A DNA stretch of 64,000 nucleotides. Source: Gerris lacustris. Its lineage: Eukaryota > Arthropoda > Insecta > Hemiptera > Gerridae. Positions 33,801 through 47,400 of this stretch are shown piece by piece. Below the pieces are notes generated by a model. It ran no database searches and was not told where the DNA came from. It worked only from the letters and a program-made list of their open reading frames with translations. Both the position numbers and the translations under genes were made by a program. Numbering within the stretch: the first letter of the stretch is position 1; each line of letters opens with the position of its first letter. The stretch lies in the NCBI GenBank assembly GCA_951217055.1, contig OX578285.1, positions 54,252,024 to 54,316,023 of the forward strand, read 5' to 3'.

Positions 33801-36800
33801 TAAGTAGAGCATCTATGTTTTTTATTGTTAAGTTGACTTGATTTATTTACTAATATATTATATATTCAAATTTTTAAGTTTTAGGTAGTATTCTTACTAC
33901 GGAAAGATAAAATATTAATTTAAATCAAATTATAATTATCATTAACTACGGGAGAAATACAGAGAAAAATAGAACCCAGCACCAGGACTTGAACCACGGG
34001 CCTCCTATATATCCGTTACAGGCGCTCTTACCAACTGAGCTATACTGGAGAATGATTTTCACTGTCATTACCGATACCTAGTCCCGAATCCAATCTTTCA
34101 ATCTTTTCTACAAATCTAGCAAGCTAAAATATTCACGGCAATAGAACTAGACCGAGAATTAACGCTTATAATTATAAAGTACTTAATTAGTTAACCTGTA
34201 CCTAGTACAATCAATTAGAAATTCAAATTTTTAAGTTGTAGGTAGTATTCTTACTAAGGAAAGATTAAATTTTAATTTTTTTCGACAGAGAAAATCATTC
34301 TCCAGTATGGCTCAGTTGGTAAGAGCGCCTGTAACGGATATATAGGAGGCCCGTGGTTCAAATCCCGGTGCTGGGGTCTATTTTTCTCTGTATGTCTCCC
34401 GTAGCTAATAATAATTATAATTTGATTTAAATCAATGTTACTGATTACTTTATGTTATGTCTAAGTCAAGACGAAAAGTTCTCTAAAAAGCATGAAAAAA
34501 AATGTTAACTACATTTTTGTATATCTTTCATAGTAAGATGGCAAAAATGTTAACTACATTTTTGTATATCTTTCATAGTATGATGGCAAAAATAGCCTTC
34601 AAAGTTAACTTCTACATTAGTATATAAGGAGCCTAGGAGGGAAAGAGTAGGTTTGTGAAGCAGGCGATAGTTTGAGCGTTTATTTTTGTTTCAGGTACTT
34701 GTAACGTTTCCGCTCCCCTTCCAGTTGCCAATATTAACGGACATCATTTTTCCTTGGAGTGGATTGAAGGTAACCTACAACTACATCCATATAATTATAG
34801 TTAAATAAGTTTAAAAACAAGCATAAACTATGTTTATGGTGGCAAGTAACGAGTAAAAAAGTACTTATTACTAATATTAAGGTAATTAAAACAAGACTTG
34901 TGACATGGCGTTATGAATTTTTAGTGTTACAAATAAACATTATCTTTACTCTTAGATATTTTTTCGGTATTTAAGTGATTCTCGAAAGGAAATTAGACGA
35001 CACTTGGACCCTATGTGGGAAGAAAGAGTCTAGAGCTGTCTAATACAGGTAAGTAATTACCTTGGAGTCATTTAAGATAAGAAACTTACCTGGGCACTTA
35101 GAAACCAAACTCAACAAAGCTTTCACTGATTTTTGTGTGTGTAGAAGAGCTATAGGCCCCTTATTGGGTCTCAAACATAAAGTTATACATTGGATATACA
35201 GAGCCATGATCAGACCAATTTTATCATAAGCCTGTGTTGTCTGGTGGCCGAGAGTACTACTGTCCACTACAAAGAAGCAATCAAAGCATCTTCAGAGAAC
35301 AGCGTGTCTGGGAATTCTAGAAACGATGAGGACAGCATGGACCCTAGCACTGAAGAGGGACTAGAGGGATTTCTCCCACTATTCCTATACATTCGACATG
35401 AGACCATGCAAGCCTTATCGATTTCCATGCATTAGCTTATGGTGGGAATACAACAGTCACAGAGCCCATAAAAAAGCGTAGGATATTTAAACAGAATGTT
35501 GCTCTACAGCATTGGTTCCCAAAGTGGGGGGCGCGCCCCCCAAGGGAGGCGTGAAGACAAGTCAAGGGGGGCGTGGGACCTCGAGATCGAGATAGCTTTG
35601 CCGTCCGAACGCCTAATGCGATTATATAAAAATCCAAATATCAAACCAGTTGGAGAACCTCACTGACGCATTCAACAGATACTTTCCTAACACAAGTAAT
35701 GACAACATTTACAAATTAACAATGGATCCTTTCAGTGTCAACATCGATTCCCTGCCCGAAACACTTCAAGAACAAGCTTTAGAAATAAAAAAAGGTTCTG
35801 GTGCCGATTTTGATAAAATGGACCAATCATCGCTATGGGTTAAGTATTACTAAGTGTACCCCAGTATATATCACAGCTAGCACTTCGATTGTATTTACCT
35901 TTTTCAAGCACTTATTTGTGCAAAAAAAGATTTTTCAGCACTTGTTGCTATAGAAACAAAGTATCGTGGCAAACTTGATGTTGTTGAGCTTGATTTTCGT
36001 TGTGCACTTTCTAATACTCGTCGAAGAATAGGGAATCTTGTAAAAAAAAAAATACTAGCTCATCCATCTCATAAGATCCCATAAGATCATCTGTAATAAG
36101 ATTAACTTGTAATGTTATATAAAAATAGTAAAATACAAATAAATGAATGGTTATTCAAGGTAATAGTGGTTTATTTAATTTTTTTAAATTTATTTAATTT
36201 TTTTTTAATCTCATAAAATTGTGTAAGGGGGGGGGGGGGCGTGGGAAGATTAATTCTTGACTGTGGGGGGCTTGGTAAAAAAAACTTTGGGAACCCCTGC
36301 TCTACAGCATTAATTACTCAAGACTATTGCACCAGATGGCAATTCAAGAAATCTAAGAGTCCTCTCTTCCCTACGATGAAGAAATAGTACAAACATTCCT
36401 ATTACAGAAAAAGGTGAGTAGTACACGGACGGATCACATATAGAGAAGTTCCAGGGGCTGGAATCTGCCGTGTAGATTCCAAATCGATAAGTATAAAATT
36501 AAAGTTTTGTCTACACATTGATCAGAATTGCAAAATGTTTGGACACTTTTTCATTTCATACATTCCATGTGTCCATGTGTGTGTGTCTGTCGCCACCAGT
36601 CGGACTTTATAGACGCAAAACTGGTTAAGCAAAATTTATGAATTCTTTCACAGAGGTGTGCGTAAACATGTAACGCATGGTTAGGCGTGTTTTCATCGCA
36701 AATATTAAGTAGAGCCAAAGTTATTAAAAATAACTTAACAATTTTATATTTATGTAAAATAAAATCAATTTTTATAACACTGTCGCTTATTTAAATTAAC

Positions 36801-39764
36801 ATCAAACAAAAATGATGCGTAACTCCTAAAGTTTTTAAGCTAGAGGTTTGAAACCTGGAACAAAAATCAGTCCTTACATGAAGTTGTGCCGCCTGAAAAA
36901 TCATGTGTTTGTGATGTCATTTACCCATTTTGCTGAGAAAAAATCGTTCAAATTTAAACTTCTTCCGATAGCACTGAAATTTGTACCAATTTTTATCTCT
37001 TTATAAGACAAATAATTTCAGCTGAAATTCGTTTTGATATCTGCCGCCATTTTGAAAATATCTAATTCTGAACTTTAAAACTTTAACACTAAATAATTTC
37101 GGAACTATTGCATCGATTGAGGTAAAATTCGCACCAATTATAGCTCTCTATAACATAAATAATTTGCCTATATTTTAAATAAATATCTGCCATTATTTTG
37201 GTATGAAAAGTTCCGAGACGCCTCAAATATCTAAAGTAAATATCTGTGCTGAAGTCAGGCAGAAATCAAAGCTTTGACATCACCCAAATGCACTTTTAAG
37301 TAGGTCTCAGAATGTAAAAAAAGCCCTTGAGGTTATTTCTGAAAAAAAAAAAACAATGTACACTATGTACAGTTGCTTTGAATTCCGCGACATAAAGGAA
37401 TTGTGGGTAATGGAACACAGTCAGTCTTGTGTCTTGCAAGACACGGTTCTGGATGAACCCTCTAGATACCATTGTGGGCATCTCACGTTGCATCATAAAG
37501 ACAGCCCTTAAAGACTCCCTATTTAGAGAATTTCAGAAAACCTGAGATGAGTCACCCAGAATGAGAAAATTCAAATTCTTTATAAATGGACCCACTTCAA
37601 GACGCGCAAATAGCATGCAAAGTCTAAATAAGAAATCATGCTCCACACTGACAAGCTTCTTAACAGATCACTCAATCAGCTGGCTGTGTATCACTCAATC
37701 AGCTGGCTGTGTATCACTCAATCAGCTGGCTGTGTATCACTCAATCAGCTGGTTGTGTATCACTCAATCAGCTGGCTGTGTATCACTCAATCAGCTGGCT
37801 GTGTATCACTCAATCAGCTGGCTGTGTATCACTCAATCAGCTGGCTGTGTATCACTCAATCAGCTGGCTGTGTATCACTCAATCAGCTGGCTGTGTATCA
37901 CTCAATCAGCTGGCTGTGTATCACTCAATCAGCTGGCTGTGTATCACTCAATCAGCTGGCTGTGTATCACTCAATCAGCTGGCTGTGTATCACTCAATCA
38001 GCTGGCTGTGTATCACTCAATCAGCTGGCTGTGTGGGGGGGAGGATAAAGAAACTCCTTTACATCTAATTAGCCGCTAACCCGGGCTCCTAATTCATAGA
38101 TGGCAGATTTTCGGAGAGGCAACCGTTCCAATAAAGGAGCTGAGGAAAATACCCATTAATAAAATGATAGCATTTTGTCAAGGCAGCAGACGGTTAAAAG
38201 AGAAGAAGGTTTAATAGTTAATAGAGGGAAAGGGAAAACTTTCAATAATTCGGGTATGTTCTAAGTACCAATCTGGTGGTTTATGTGTCCTCCTCCAGCT
38301 CATAAAATAAAATAAAATAAATGAATAATACAACCTCAAACATGCGCCACATGTTAGCGCACGCCGCACATCATTGTATACAAATTAATGGATTTCGTTA
38401 AGCCAGTTTTGCTCCTATAAAGTAGGTTCTGCCCCACGCCCAGACACACATTCTGATAGAATAACAGTCTCTCCCCCCCCCCCCCCCCCCCTCTTAACTT
38501 ATGAACAGTTTGAGATAAATTAATGAAACTTGGGGGATCCATACCATTTAAAGGGAAGTTTATTTTCATGCAATCACGGACTAGGGGCAACCATCCACTT
38601 TGCCCCCAGGCCACCCAACTTCAAAATTTCAAATTGGAGTGTATATTTTTGATAGCATATTTGGATTCTACGACGAAAAATAATAAAAATTTACTTTGCA
38701 ACTTTTTTTCTATCTCCATTAGTTTGCCCCCTATAGGGGGGCAAAGATAGCAAAATAACCCTTCGAAAATAGTAAAAAAAAAATAACACTTAAATCGTTA
38801 TAAAATCTAAACGGTTTGAAATAAAGTAATGGAACTTAGGGGATCTGTACCATGTAAAGGGAAGTGTGTATTCATCCACTCGCGTACTGGCAACCACCAT
38901 TTTGCCCCCAGGCGCTGAAATTTGCCATTTTTATACTTTTGTCCCATATAGGGGGCAAAATATTGGAGATAGAAAAAAAAGTTAGAAGTAAAACATTCTT
39001 ATTTTTCACCGTAGAATCCAAATCTGCTATCAAAAATATAGACTCAAGTATGAAATTTTGAAGTTAGGTGGCCTGGGGGCAAAACGGGTGGTTGCCCTTA
39101 GTGCGCGAATGCATGAAAATAAACTTCCCTTTACATGGTACGGATCCCCTAGGTTTCATTAATTTATCACTAACCGTTTAGATTTTACAACGTATTTTCG
39201 GAAGAGTTATTTTACTATATTTGCCCCCCTATAAGGGGCAAAATATTGGAGATTGAAAATGTTTCAAATAAAATTTTATTATTTTTCACCGTAGAATCCA
39301 AATATGCTATCATAAATATACACTCCAATTTGAAATTTTGAAGTTGAGTGGCCTGGGGGCAAAGTGGGTGGTTGTCCCTAGTGCGAGATTGCATGAAAAC
39401 AAACTTCCCTTTACATGGTACGGATGCCCCAAGTTTCATTAATTTATCTCAAACCGTTCAAAAGTTAAGAGGGGGAAGGGAGACTTTTGGATCACCCTGT
39501 ATATAATTATGTAATGAATATGCGATATTGATACAATATTGTTAATTATGTATTATTAATTATTTGAACCTTGGGTATGTATTGTTATCAATTTCAACTT
39601 TCATTATTTTGTTAGATCTAACAGCAGAAGATAAGACTTGGACAAGTCACGCTGTGAGGCTTCTTACATTCGTAGCAGGGGACATTTTACACAACGTACC
39701 TGTCAACTTGGACTTATCCAAAAACCTCGGCATTTTCCTCTACAAATTAGATTGCAGTTTAAAG

Positions 39765-39827
<63 letters not shown>

Positions 39828-42800
39828 TGGGGACTTAAAAAAGTCCGAAGCAGTAAGACCTTATACGCGGATCCAAAGTGCAAACCCGGTTTTATAATCC
39901 ATCTTGTTGTACTCTATCCTCTAAGCAAGCTGACAGACCCAAAGAAAGTGAGTACCTTTCTTAGGGGGAGTAATCTTAGTTCTTCAATCGGCAGGATGGC
40001 AAAGCCAAATATTTTCCACCTCAGGTGTGTTAATGCAGGACAGCTGCTAAAAAGGTGAGAAGGGGTTCCATCCTCTTCCTCGCATAGCCTGCACACTGGG
40101 CGTTCTGCAAGGTCAAGCAGATGCAGATGTCGATTTAGTCTACAGTGTCCAGTAAGCGAGCCAGCAGTGATCTGGTAAGATGCTGAGATGGTTCCCGGAT
40201 CATCATTTTAGGTTGTCGCATGCCTGAAGCACTGTTCCATAATCTGTTGATATCTAACTTCAGAAAGTACCTTGTTAAGTTGACCAAGAGTTTTGAGATA
40301 GCTTTTGCAGGGCCGTTTCTACTAATAGGCAAGACTAGGCGGCCGCCTAGGGCGGCAAAATTTTAGGGGCGGCAAAAGGAAGGGAAAAAAATCATGATTA
40401 GTCGAACATTTCATCAACATTTATCATAAAGATAACTTCTCCTGAGCGGGGAATCGAACCTAGGTTCTCTCCGTCCACGTTTTAAGCTATTTTCTCAGGA
40501 ACTATATTTTCTCTATACAGTATAAGTGAGCTCAAGATGAAAACTTCCAGAACTCATGGATTTGTTTATCAAATTATTTATGATATTGCTCTAACCTACT
40601 GTAGCCTTGGAGAAGCTTCATCTTTCCTATAAAGGACATTGCCATGACAGCTTTTTGTTCTGAACTGTCAGGAATAAGTAATCAAATACAAAAATATGCA
40701 ACATCTGAATACGTGCTGAACTATCTTTGCCAAAGCAAGTTAGAAAATGCGGTTTTCCTAATTTTTTTCGTTGTTCATTGTATCCTTTTATGAAGTACTG
40801 AAGAAGGGGGGGGGGGGCAGCATTTTTCAATTCTCGCCTAGGGCGGCAAAATACCTAGAAACGGCCCTGAGCTTTTGCACTCAGCAACCAGCTTAGTGTA
40901 TACCTTGGTGCAACCAGGGCTTTAATCACTGCCTGGCTTTCAGAGTAGATTATGATTTGTCAGTTAGAGATTTTCTAACTCAAGATAATTTGAGAACAGG
41001 CCAAAATATATTTCTGCCTGAAATACAGTGACATATTTGCCTAAGCTCACACTAAGGTCATATTGGGTTTCTGCACAGAAAACCCCAGCCCTTGATAATT
41101 CTTCAATTCGGGACCCACATTTAAACCACATTTCTATTCCTGGTGGCACTTGAGGATCATCTCCAGGTTCCCAGTCTTGTCTTGAAGGATGTATAATGTA
41201 TATACACCCAGCTTCCCAACTAATGTCAAAATCCTACAGTGGTATCATAGAGTCCTGTAACATAACTACTTCCGGGCAGATTTCTGTGATAGAATTTCAT
41301 ATTACACTGTGCTCTATACTATCATATCCTATCCAAACGGTTAAAGGTATCACTGTAATTGTATTTGTTATTATCCTTTAAAAATTAGATTGCAGTTTAA
41401 AGGTAACACTGCTATTGCACTTGTTGTTTTCCTCCGTAAATGTCAACTTGTGTACATTGATGTAAATGTTAAACCACGTTAAAATATATCTTAAAATGGT
41501 TAGAAGCCTTACATTCCGCTTCTTCAATTCCTTAATTAACAACAAAGTTCTTCCGTCACTTGTAGAGGACACTGTGTTGCCTCACTCCCGACAAATTGTC
41601 CTTATAAGCAATTCGACGAGTGTGTCGATTACGTAGGTCTGCTTAGTATATCATAACCTTATGGTTGTATACACAAAAAAAGTGTTGCCACAAGCACAAC
41701 AAATCTTTCCTATTTTTACAATAACAAATTAGAGATTTATTTAAGAATAACAGATCTATTTTTTTGTTTTAAAGATATAAAATTCAAATTATCGATGTAC
41801 TAAAATAATGTTTAAAAAACTAACATCAATTTTAGAGAAATCAATCTTCAAATCTTAATGGTTTTTTAATTATACCTTCGTTCCTTAGATTATAATTAGT
41901 GTTAGTATCCTTAATATTATTTTGTGCATTATTGCTCAACTCTTCCTATGATGATTCATTAGAGTTGCTTAATTCTAATAATGTTTTGTCTCCATTACCT
42001 TGATTACTATGAGAAGTGCTGGCAGGCTGATGATAACCTGTAGATTTAATAAGTTCTCTTCTTCTTTTTTTTATTTTTACAAATCGGCATATAGCAGTGG
42101 AACCCAGACGGGTTAGAGTTGCCTCATACGTTCAATTATAATAATAATAAACTAACAAACATTCAATAAACTATTAGACATATGTTATTTATTTATTTTC
42201 CCCATTTTATTTATTTATAAGTCAGAGCCATACTTCAGAGTAAGCTTAAGATATTCGTCTCCATTCTTCTCTGTCCATGGCTACTCTCTGCCAGGTCACC
42301 CCTCCTCATACTCTTCTCATCTCTCTATCCCACTCCTTCATGGGACTGTTTCCTTTCTCTTCCTTCGGGTACCACTCTATAATTTGTTTTGCCACCTGTG
42401 ATCTGTAGTAGTTCTAGCAATATGGCCTACCCAATTTCCACTTCCTATTCATCACGGATTTCCCAATATCTTCTAGTAGAGATGACACTTTACCCAGCTA
42501 TTTCTATTTCATTATTTTCTTGAGGTCCTCAACATGCCACTCTCCATCATCCTTTGTGCTATTTGTAATCTATTTATAACTTCTTTTGTAAGCGTCCACG
42601 TTTCATTCCCTTATATAAGTACCGGTTCCACACATATTCTCCATAATTTACTTTTCAGCTTTACATCCACATCCTATCTAAATAAGTGCTTATATTTATT
42701 TTATGCTTTCCATGCGTTAGTGAGTTGTAGAGTTAGTCTTTTAGGTCGAGATAAAGGTGATTAGATTGTCCACTGTGAGAAACCTGCATAAAACTATTCA

Positions 42801-44334
42801 AAAAACTATATTTTATAATTTATTTGTAACTCCAAAAATTGTTAACGGATTGCTTTGATATTTCAGTACTTTATTACACAGTTATCTTTCTCCATGTCAA
42901 AAATTAAATTTAACTGATACATTTTAACGTACTTTTAATTAAATCAATGGAGTTAAGCAGCATAGGGCGTTATCAGTAGTTGGATGGGTTACCACCACCT
43001 CTGACCACAGTTCTGGGTTCGATTCCCAGACCGGGCTCTCCTCAATGTCCACCCAGCATTGTTTAAATAAACTGGATGCTGATCGTAAGATTTAGCGCCA
43101 CCAGGTTTCGGCCTGGAAGAACATGGTCGACACTCATTGCGGTTTGATTAAAAATCAATCAAACTATACCAGAGGTTTGAAAACATGGTTTACTGACCAA
43201 CACTTCACTCATGTGTGAAGGGTTTGAGTTGTCTGGTATCAATCCAGTATTGGATCGATTCAAGGCTCCCGGGCTTGTTCAAAGGTCTCACTTCGTGGTT
43301 TATGTCTACGGGCAAAAGCTCCCGGATTAAATTAATTTAAAAAAAAAAAAAGAAGAAAAAAATACCTGCCTGCCCACTGTTAAGTTTTTTGCGTAAACTT
43401 AAATCTTAAAGGATTTAAGATCAACCTCACCCGGCCAAGATCTTCGTCTCAAGCTGGATCAACAATGCAACAAACCCTGGTTTCCTAGCGAGAAGAAAAG
43501 TAGACTACACTCACACAAACAAGTATATTTCTTAAACTATAGATTTATTTTGCAGGGATTTATCTATCTAAGTTTATATTCCATCTTACAAATACAGTCT
43601 ATCCTCTAGCTAATCTCCCGTTTTTGACCGGCTACGTTAAATTGCCCATACGGTTATAATCGCATCACCCACTCAATTTCAACAAGCTTTAACAGCAAAG
43701 CACTCAAACAAAGGATAATAGACTTTATAAATTTAGCGTTACGGCGAAGACTTTCTTTTAAAATATAAGGCTCAGCAAGATCAACACTACAATTAAAAAA
43801 GGGTCAACTTGGCCTGACTTTAGATGAGGGTAAATTACGCATCAGAGGATTAGCGGTGGTGTTTTAACGTAGTGGTTTACCCAGTTTTAGTGCCACCCAG
43901 GGCATTGATTTTCAATTTAATTGTCCTGAATTCGATTACATGTGAAAAATGAGTCTGATGTGAAAAATGTTAATTTTCACTTGACTCGTGCAGTAGGGCC
44001 TCAAAATCTTAACATTAGAAGAGTTCAGTACTACTACAGCTAGAGTTGAGGTTATTCTTAACTCACGTCCTTGGTGTTCCTTAAATTATTCACCTGATGA
44101 TTTTCACGTAGTTACAACCGGAAATTTTTTAATTGGATTGGCCTTTTGGTTTTATCACCCGAAATCAACTTGTTCCGATACCCGCTTGTATCGTTGGCAG
44201 CTTGTTTCGCAATGTCTATGACGCCAGTGGGAAAACGAGTATTTACATACGCTTCAGTGTAGAGGAAAATGGTTCTTTCCAACAGCCACTGAATCCTAGC
44301 ATGAGCCCCGCGTGGAGCGCGGGTTGAGGGCAAG

Positions 44335-44403
<69 letters not shown>

Positions 44404-47400
44404 TATATATATATGAGCTCAATCGAGTTGCAGAGTTAAGTAAATCACAAGCTCAAAACTTTGTATTATACAGAAAAAAAATAAGTTTATCTGCATGTCA
44501 ATAGAATTTAATACATAGTATATAATTCAAGGCGACAAATGTTTGCTAGGTCTAGACTGGCGGACAAACTGATACTATAAAGACACTCTTAGACACCCAG
44601 GTATTCCCCAAAATCGATTCTTGGCTTCGACAAACATGTAAACAGGTTAAAAATTAAATAATCAATATATCTATTGGATAATTATGCTTATTAAGTGAAA
44701 AGAAGCGTAATTATGTTAATTTTAATAATAGAATGATAATGAAATTCATTGTTGCAGACTTTCGATCACCCCTCTTTTAAAGATAGAGATCTACTTTTCA
44801 TGCTGGAAAAGGTGCCTTCACTCAAATACTTTGTACATGTCATCGAAGACGAATCTAGAAAGGCCATGGTTCTAGAAACTGTAGAGCAATTCGAGAGAAA
44901 GGTCATTCCTAGACTGCAACAGTTGGAAAAAGGTATTACATTCTGCAGAATAACATAGCTCTTGTCGCTTCTCTTATTTCCATATGGACACACCGCAATG
45001 TTATTACGGGGTGGAGGATTGGCTCTATACATAAATTCTCGATGTGACAGTGAGTTTGATACGTATCTCACCCGTTAAATTTGAACCCACCAGATACGAC
45101 GGAGATTTGTCACCTTGGTTTGAGACGTTTCACAAGTATCACTCGCCCTTAAGGTATGCTCATAGTCATTGGTTAAGCAAAAATGGGCTCTTGCTTTCAT
45201 TATAGAGCGCTATTACTTTGAGCTAATAAATAAAAGTAATGGGCATAATCGATTAAAATAATCGTTTAATCGATTATGCAACAATAATCGAATGATCGTA
45301 ATCGTTTATTAGGGTCCGTAGGCAAAACCAAGGACCCTTATATTTTCCTGCGTGTGTCTGTCCGTCCGTCCTCTCGCGTGCTCTCACGAATACACCTTTC
45401 GTCCGATCACTTTGAAATTTGGCATGTATGTGTCTTGTACCTGCCCACATATTTTAAAAATGTAGCGACTTAAAAAAAAATATTTTTCAAAAAAATTAGG
45501 GTAAAAAACTTAAGGTTTTTTTTTTTTTTATTTTTTTTTCGAAACCGTGAGGGGTATCATATGAAAGGGTACGTCTAGCTGATTACAAAAATATATAATT
45601 CTTTGGATATAACTTTGATAGGGCGAGCGTAAACAAGTTTGAAGTGGGTGTGAAACGTGTTCCCCCCCCCCCCCCCCCCCCTCTATCTCGCTTATGTGAA
45701 GTGCAAAAAATCTGAAAAAATTCCTGAACATTCTTCGATCAAAAGTAAAGATACCGCTTTTTGGAAATTTCGAAAAAAATATTCTTTTATTTTTTATTGA
45801 CAAAATACGTTTTTTTTATAATTATGGTCTTTTCGATGTATATATATGGTTGTAGTCCGGTTCAGTGGCAAAAAAATACTTTATCAGAGTGTGTTTTGAG
45901 AATATCAGACCCTTAGAATTGTTCAAAGTAAGCTTTTTAGCATTTAAAAAAAACACTGTTTATACACTTTACAGTTAAACACTATATAGTGTGGCCTACG
46001 GACCCTCGCTGTGTGCTGACTAGCACACACTTGACCTGTTTATTTATAATCGGCATATGAGACCGATTATTTGATCGCTCGAAGTTAGTTCAACACAATC
46101 CGATTATTATTCGAAATCGTTCTCATAATCGAGTGATCGGCTCCGGGTCCGATCACTTGTAATCGAAATTCCAACCATCGCTCGTTCACTGAGTCTAATT
46201 TATTCTTGAATCGGACGCTCAGAATCGAAATATTGGTGCTTGCATTTCAAATATTTTTATAATCGGAAGCCTAATCGAGTGATGGGCTCCGGGTCCGATC
46301 ACTCGTAATAGAAATTCCATCCATCGCTCGGTCACTGAATATAATTTATTCTTGAATCGGACGCTCGGAATCTAAATGTCGGTGCTTGCAGTGCGAATCT
46401 TTTCATAATCGGACACCTAGGCCCTAGGCCTAGTGCCTAACCCAGCTACTAATTACCGATACCGAGAACTGTCATTCGGAATCGGAATGCTGCCGCGTCG
46501 TAACACGAATATTTTGATAATTATAAAAACTATTCGAAATTCATGGTTCTTTCCATGTATTATATTTATAACATATTTTACTTTTTTTAAGTAATTCCAA
46601 TATAGGCTTGAAATAAATATTGATTTCAAAACACCTATCAATTATCCAATAAAATCTAGTAAATCTCTCCTTTCCTTAAAAACCTTAATGCAATAAGTTC
46701 ATAGGTAACAAATCGCTTAACTTAATCTTAATATTCTTAATATTATACCCTATATTTAAGATAAACAGGTAAGTGTGTGTTAGTCAGCACACAGCGAGGG
46801 TCCGTAGGCCACACTATATAGTTTTTAACTGTAAAGTGTATAAACAGTGTTTTTTTAAAATGCTAAAAAGCTTACTTTAAACCATTCTAAGGGTCTGATA
46901 TTCTCAAAACACTCTCTGATAAAGTATTTTTTTGCCACTGAACCGGACTACAACCATACCAATACATCAAAAAGACCATAATTATAAAAAACGTATTTTG
47001 TCAATAAAAAATAAAACAATATTTTTTTCGAAATTTCCGAAAAGTGGTATCTTTACTTTTGGTCGAAGAATGTTCAGGAATTTTTTCAGATTTGTTGCAC
47101 TTCACATAAGCGAGATAGAGGGGGGGGGGACACGTTTCACACCCACTTCAAACTTGCCTACGCTCGCCCTATCAAAGTTACATCCAAAGAATTATATATT
47201 TTTGTAATCAGCTCGACGTACCCTTTCATATGATACCCCTCACGGTGTCGAAAAATAAAAATAAATTATCCCTTAAGTTGTTTTACCTTAATTTTTGTGA
47301 AAAATATTTTTTTTTAGTCGCTATATTTTTAAAATATGTGGGTAGGTATAAGACACATACATGCCAAATTTCAAAGTGATCGGACGAAAGGTGTAGCCGT

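Larger units (their letters stand above)
34980..38325 (+). mobile_element. LINE with RNase H, disrupted by hAT and a minisatellite
   Basis: In HYKK intron 3. Order: RT C-terminal region (35,050-35,440: YLGVI, then HWIYRAMIRPILS...ACVVWWPR in shifted frames), a hAT insertion (35,510-36,299), an RNase H start YTDGSHIE (36,421-36,445), unrelated repeat DNA with GCCGCCATTTTGAAAATAT (36,880-37,200), then the C-terminal linker and zinc-knuckle-like GEDKETPLHLISR (38,040-38,075) and IHRWQIFGEATVPIKELRK. Ends in an (AAAT)n tail near 38,300-38,325. Multiple stops; dead. Confidence 0.7.

Noticed and set aside
34290..34390. Functional tRNA gene on plus
   Set aside because: A and B boxes and an acceptor-like stem exist, but the anticodon loop is too long, the T stem mispairs and the sequence continues into a SINE body repeated elsewhere.
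37561..38079. Three overlapping ORFs of 119-172 codons encoding repeats
   Set aside because: They are frame readings of a 23-bp minisatellite with no stop in any plus frame, inside a dead LINE.
38523..39439. Two similar ~75-80-aa ORFs on opposite strands
   Set aside because: Similarity follows from the inverted arms of a foldback element; no start context, codon bias or domain.
42947..43060. 5S rRNA gene
   Set aside because: Only the internal promoter words match; the 5' third is absent and the sequence runs into a SINE body with an A-rich tail.
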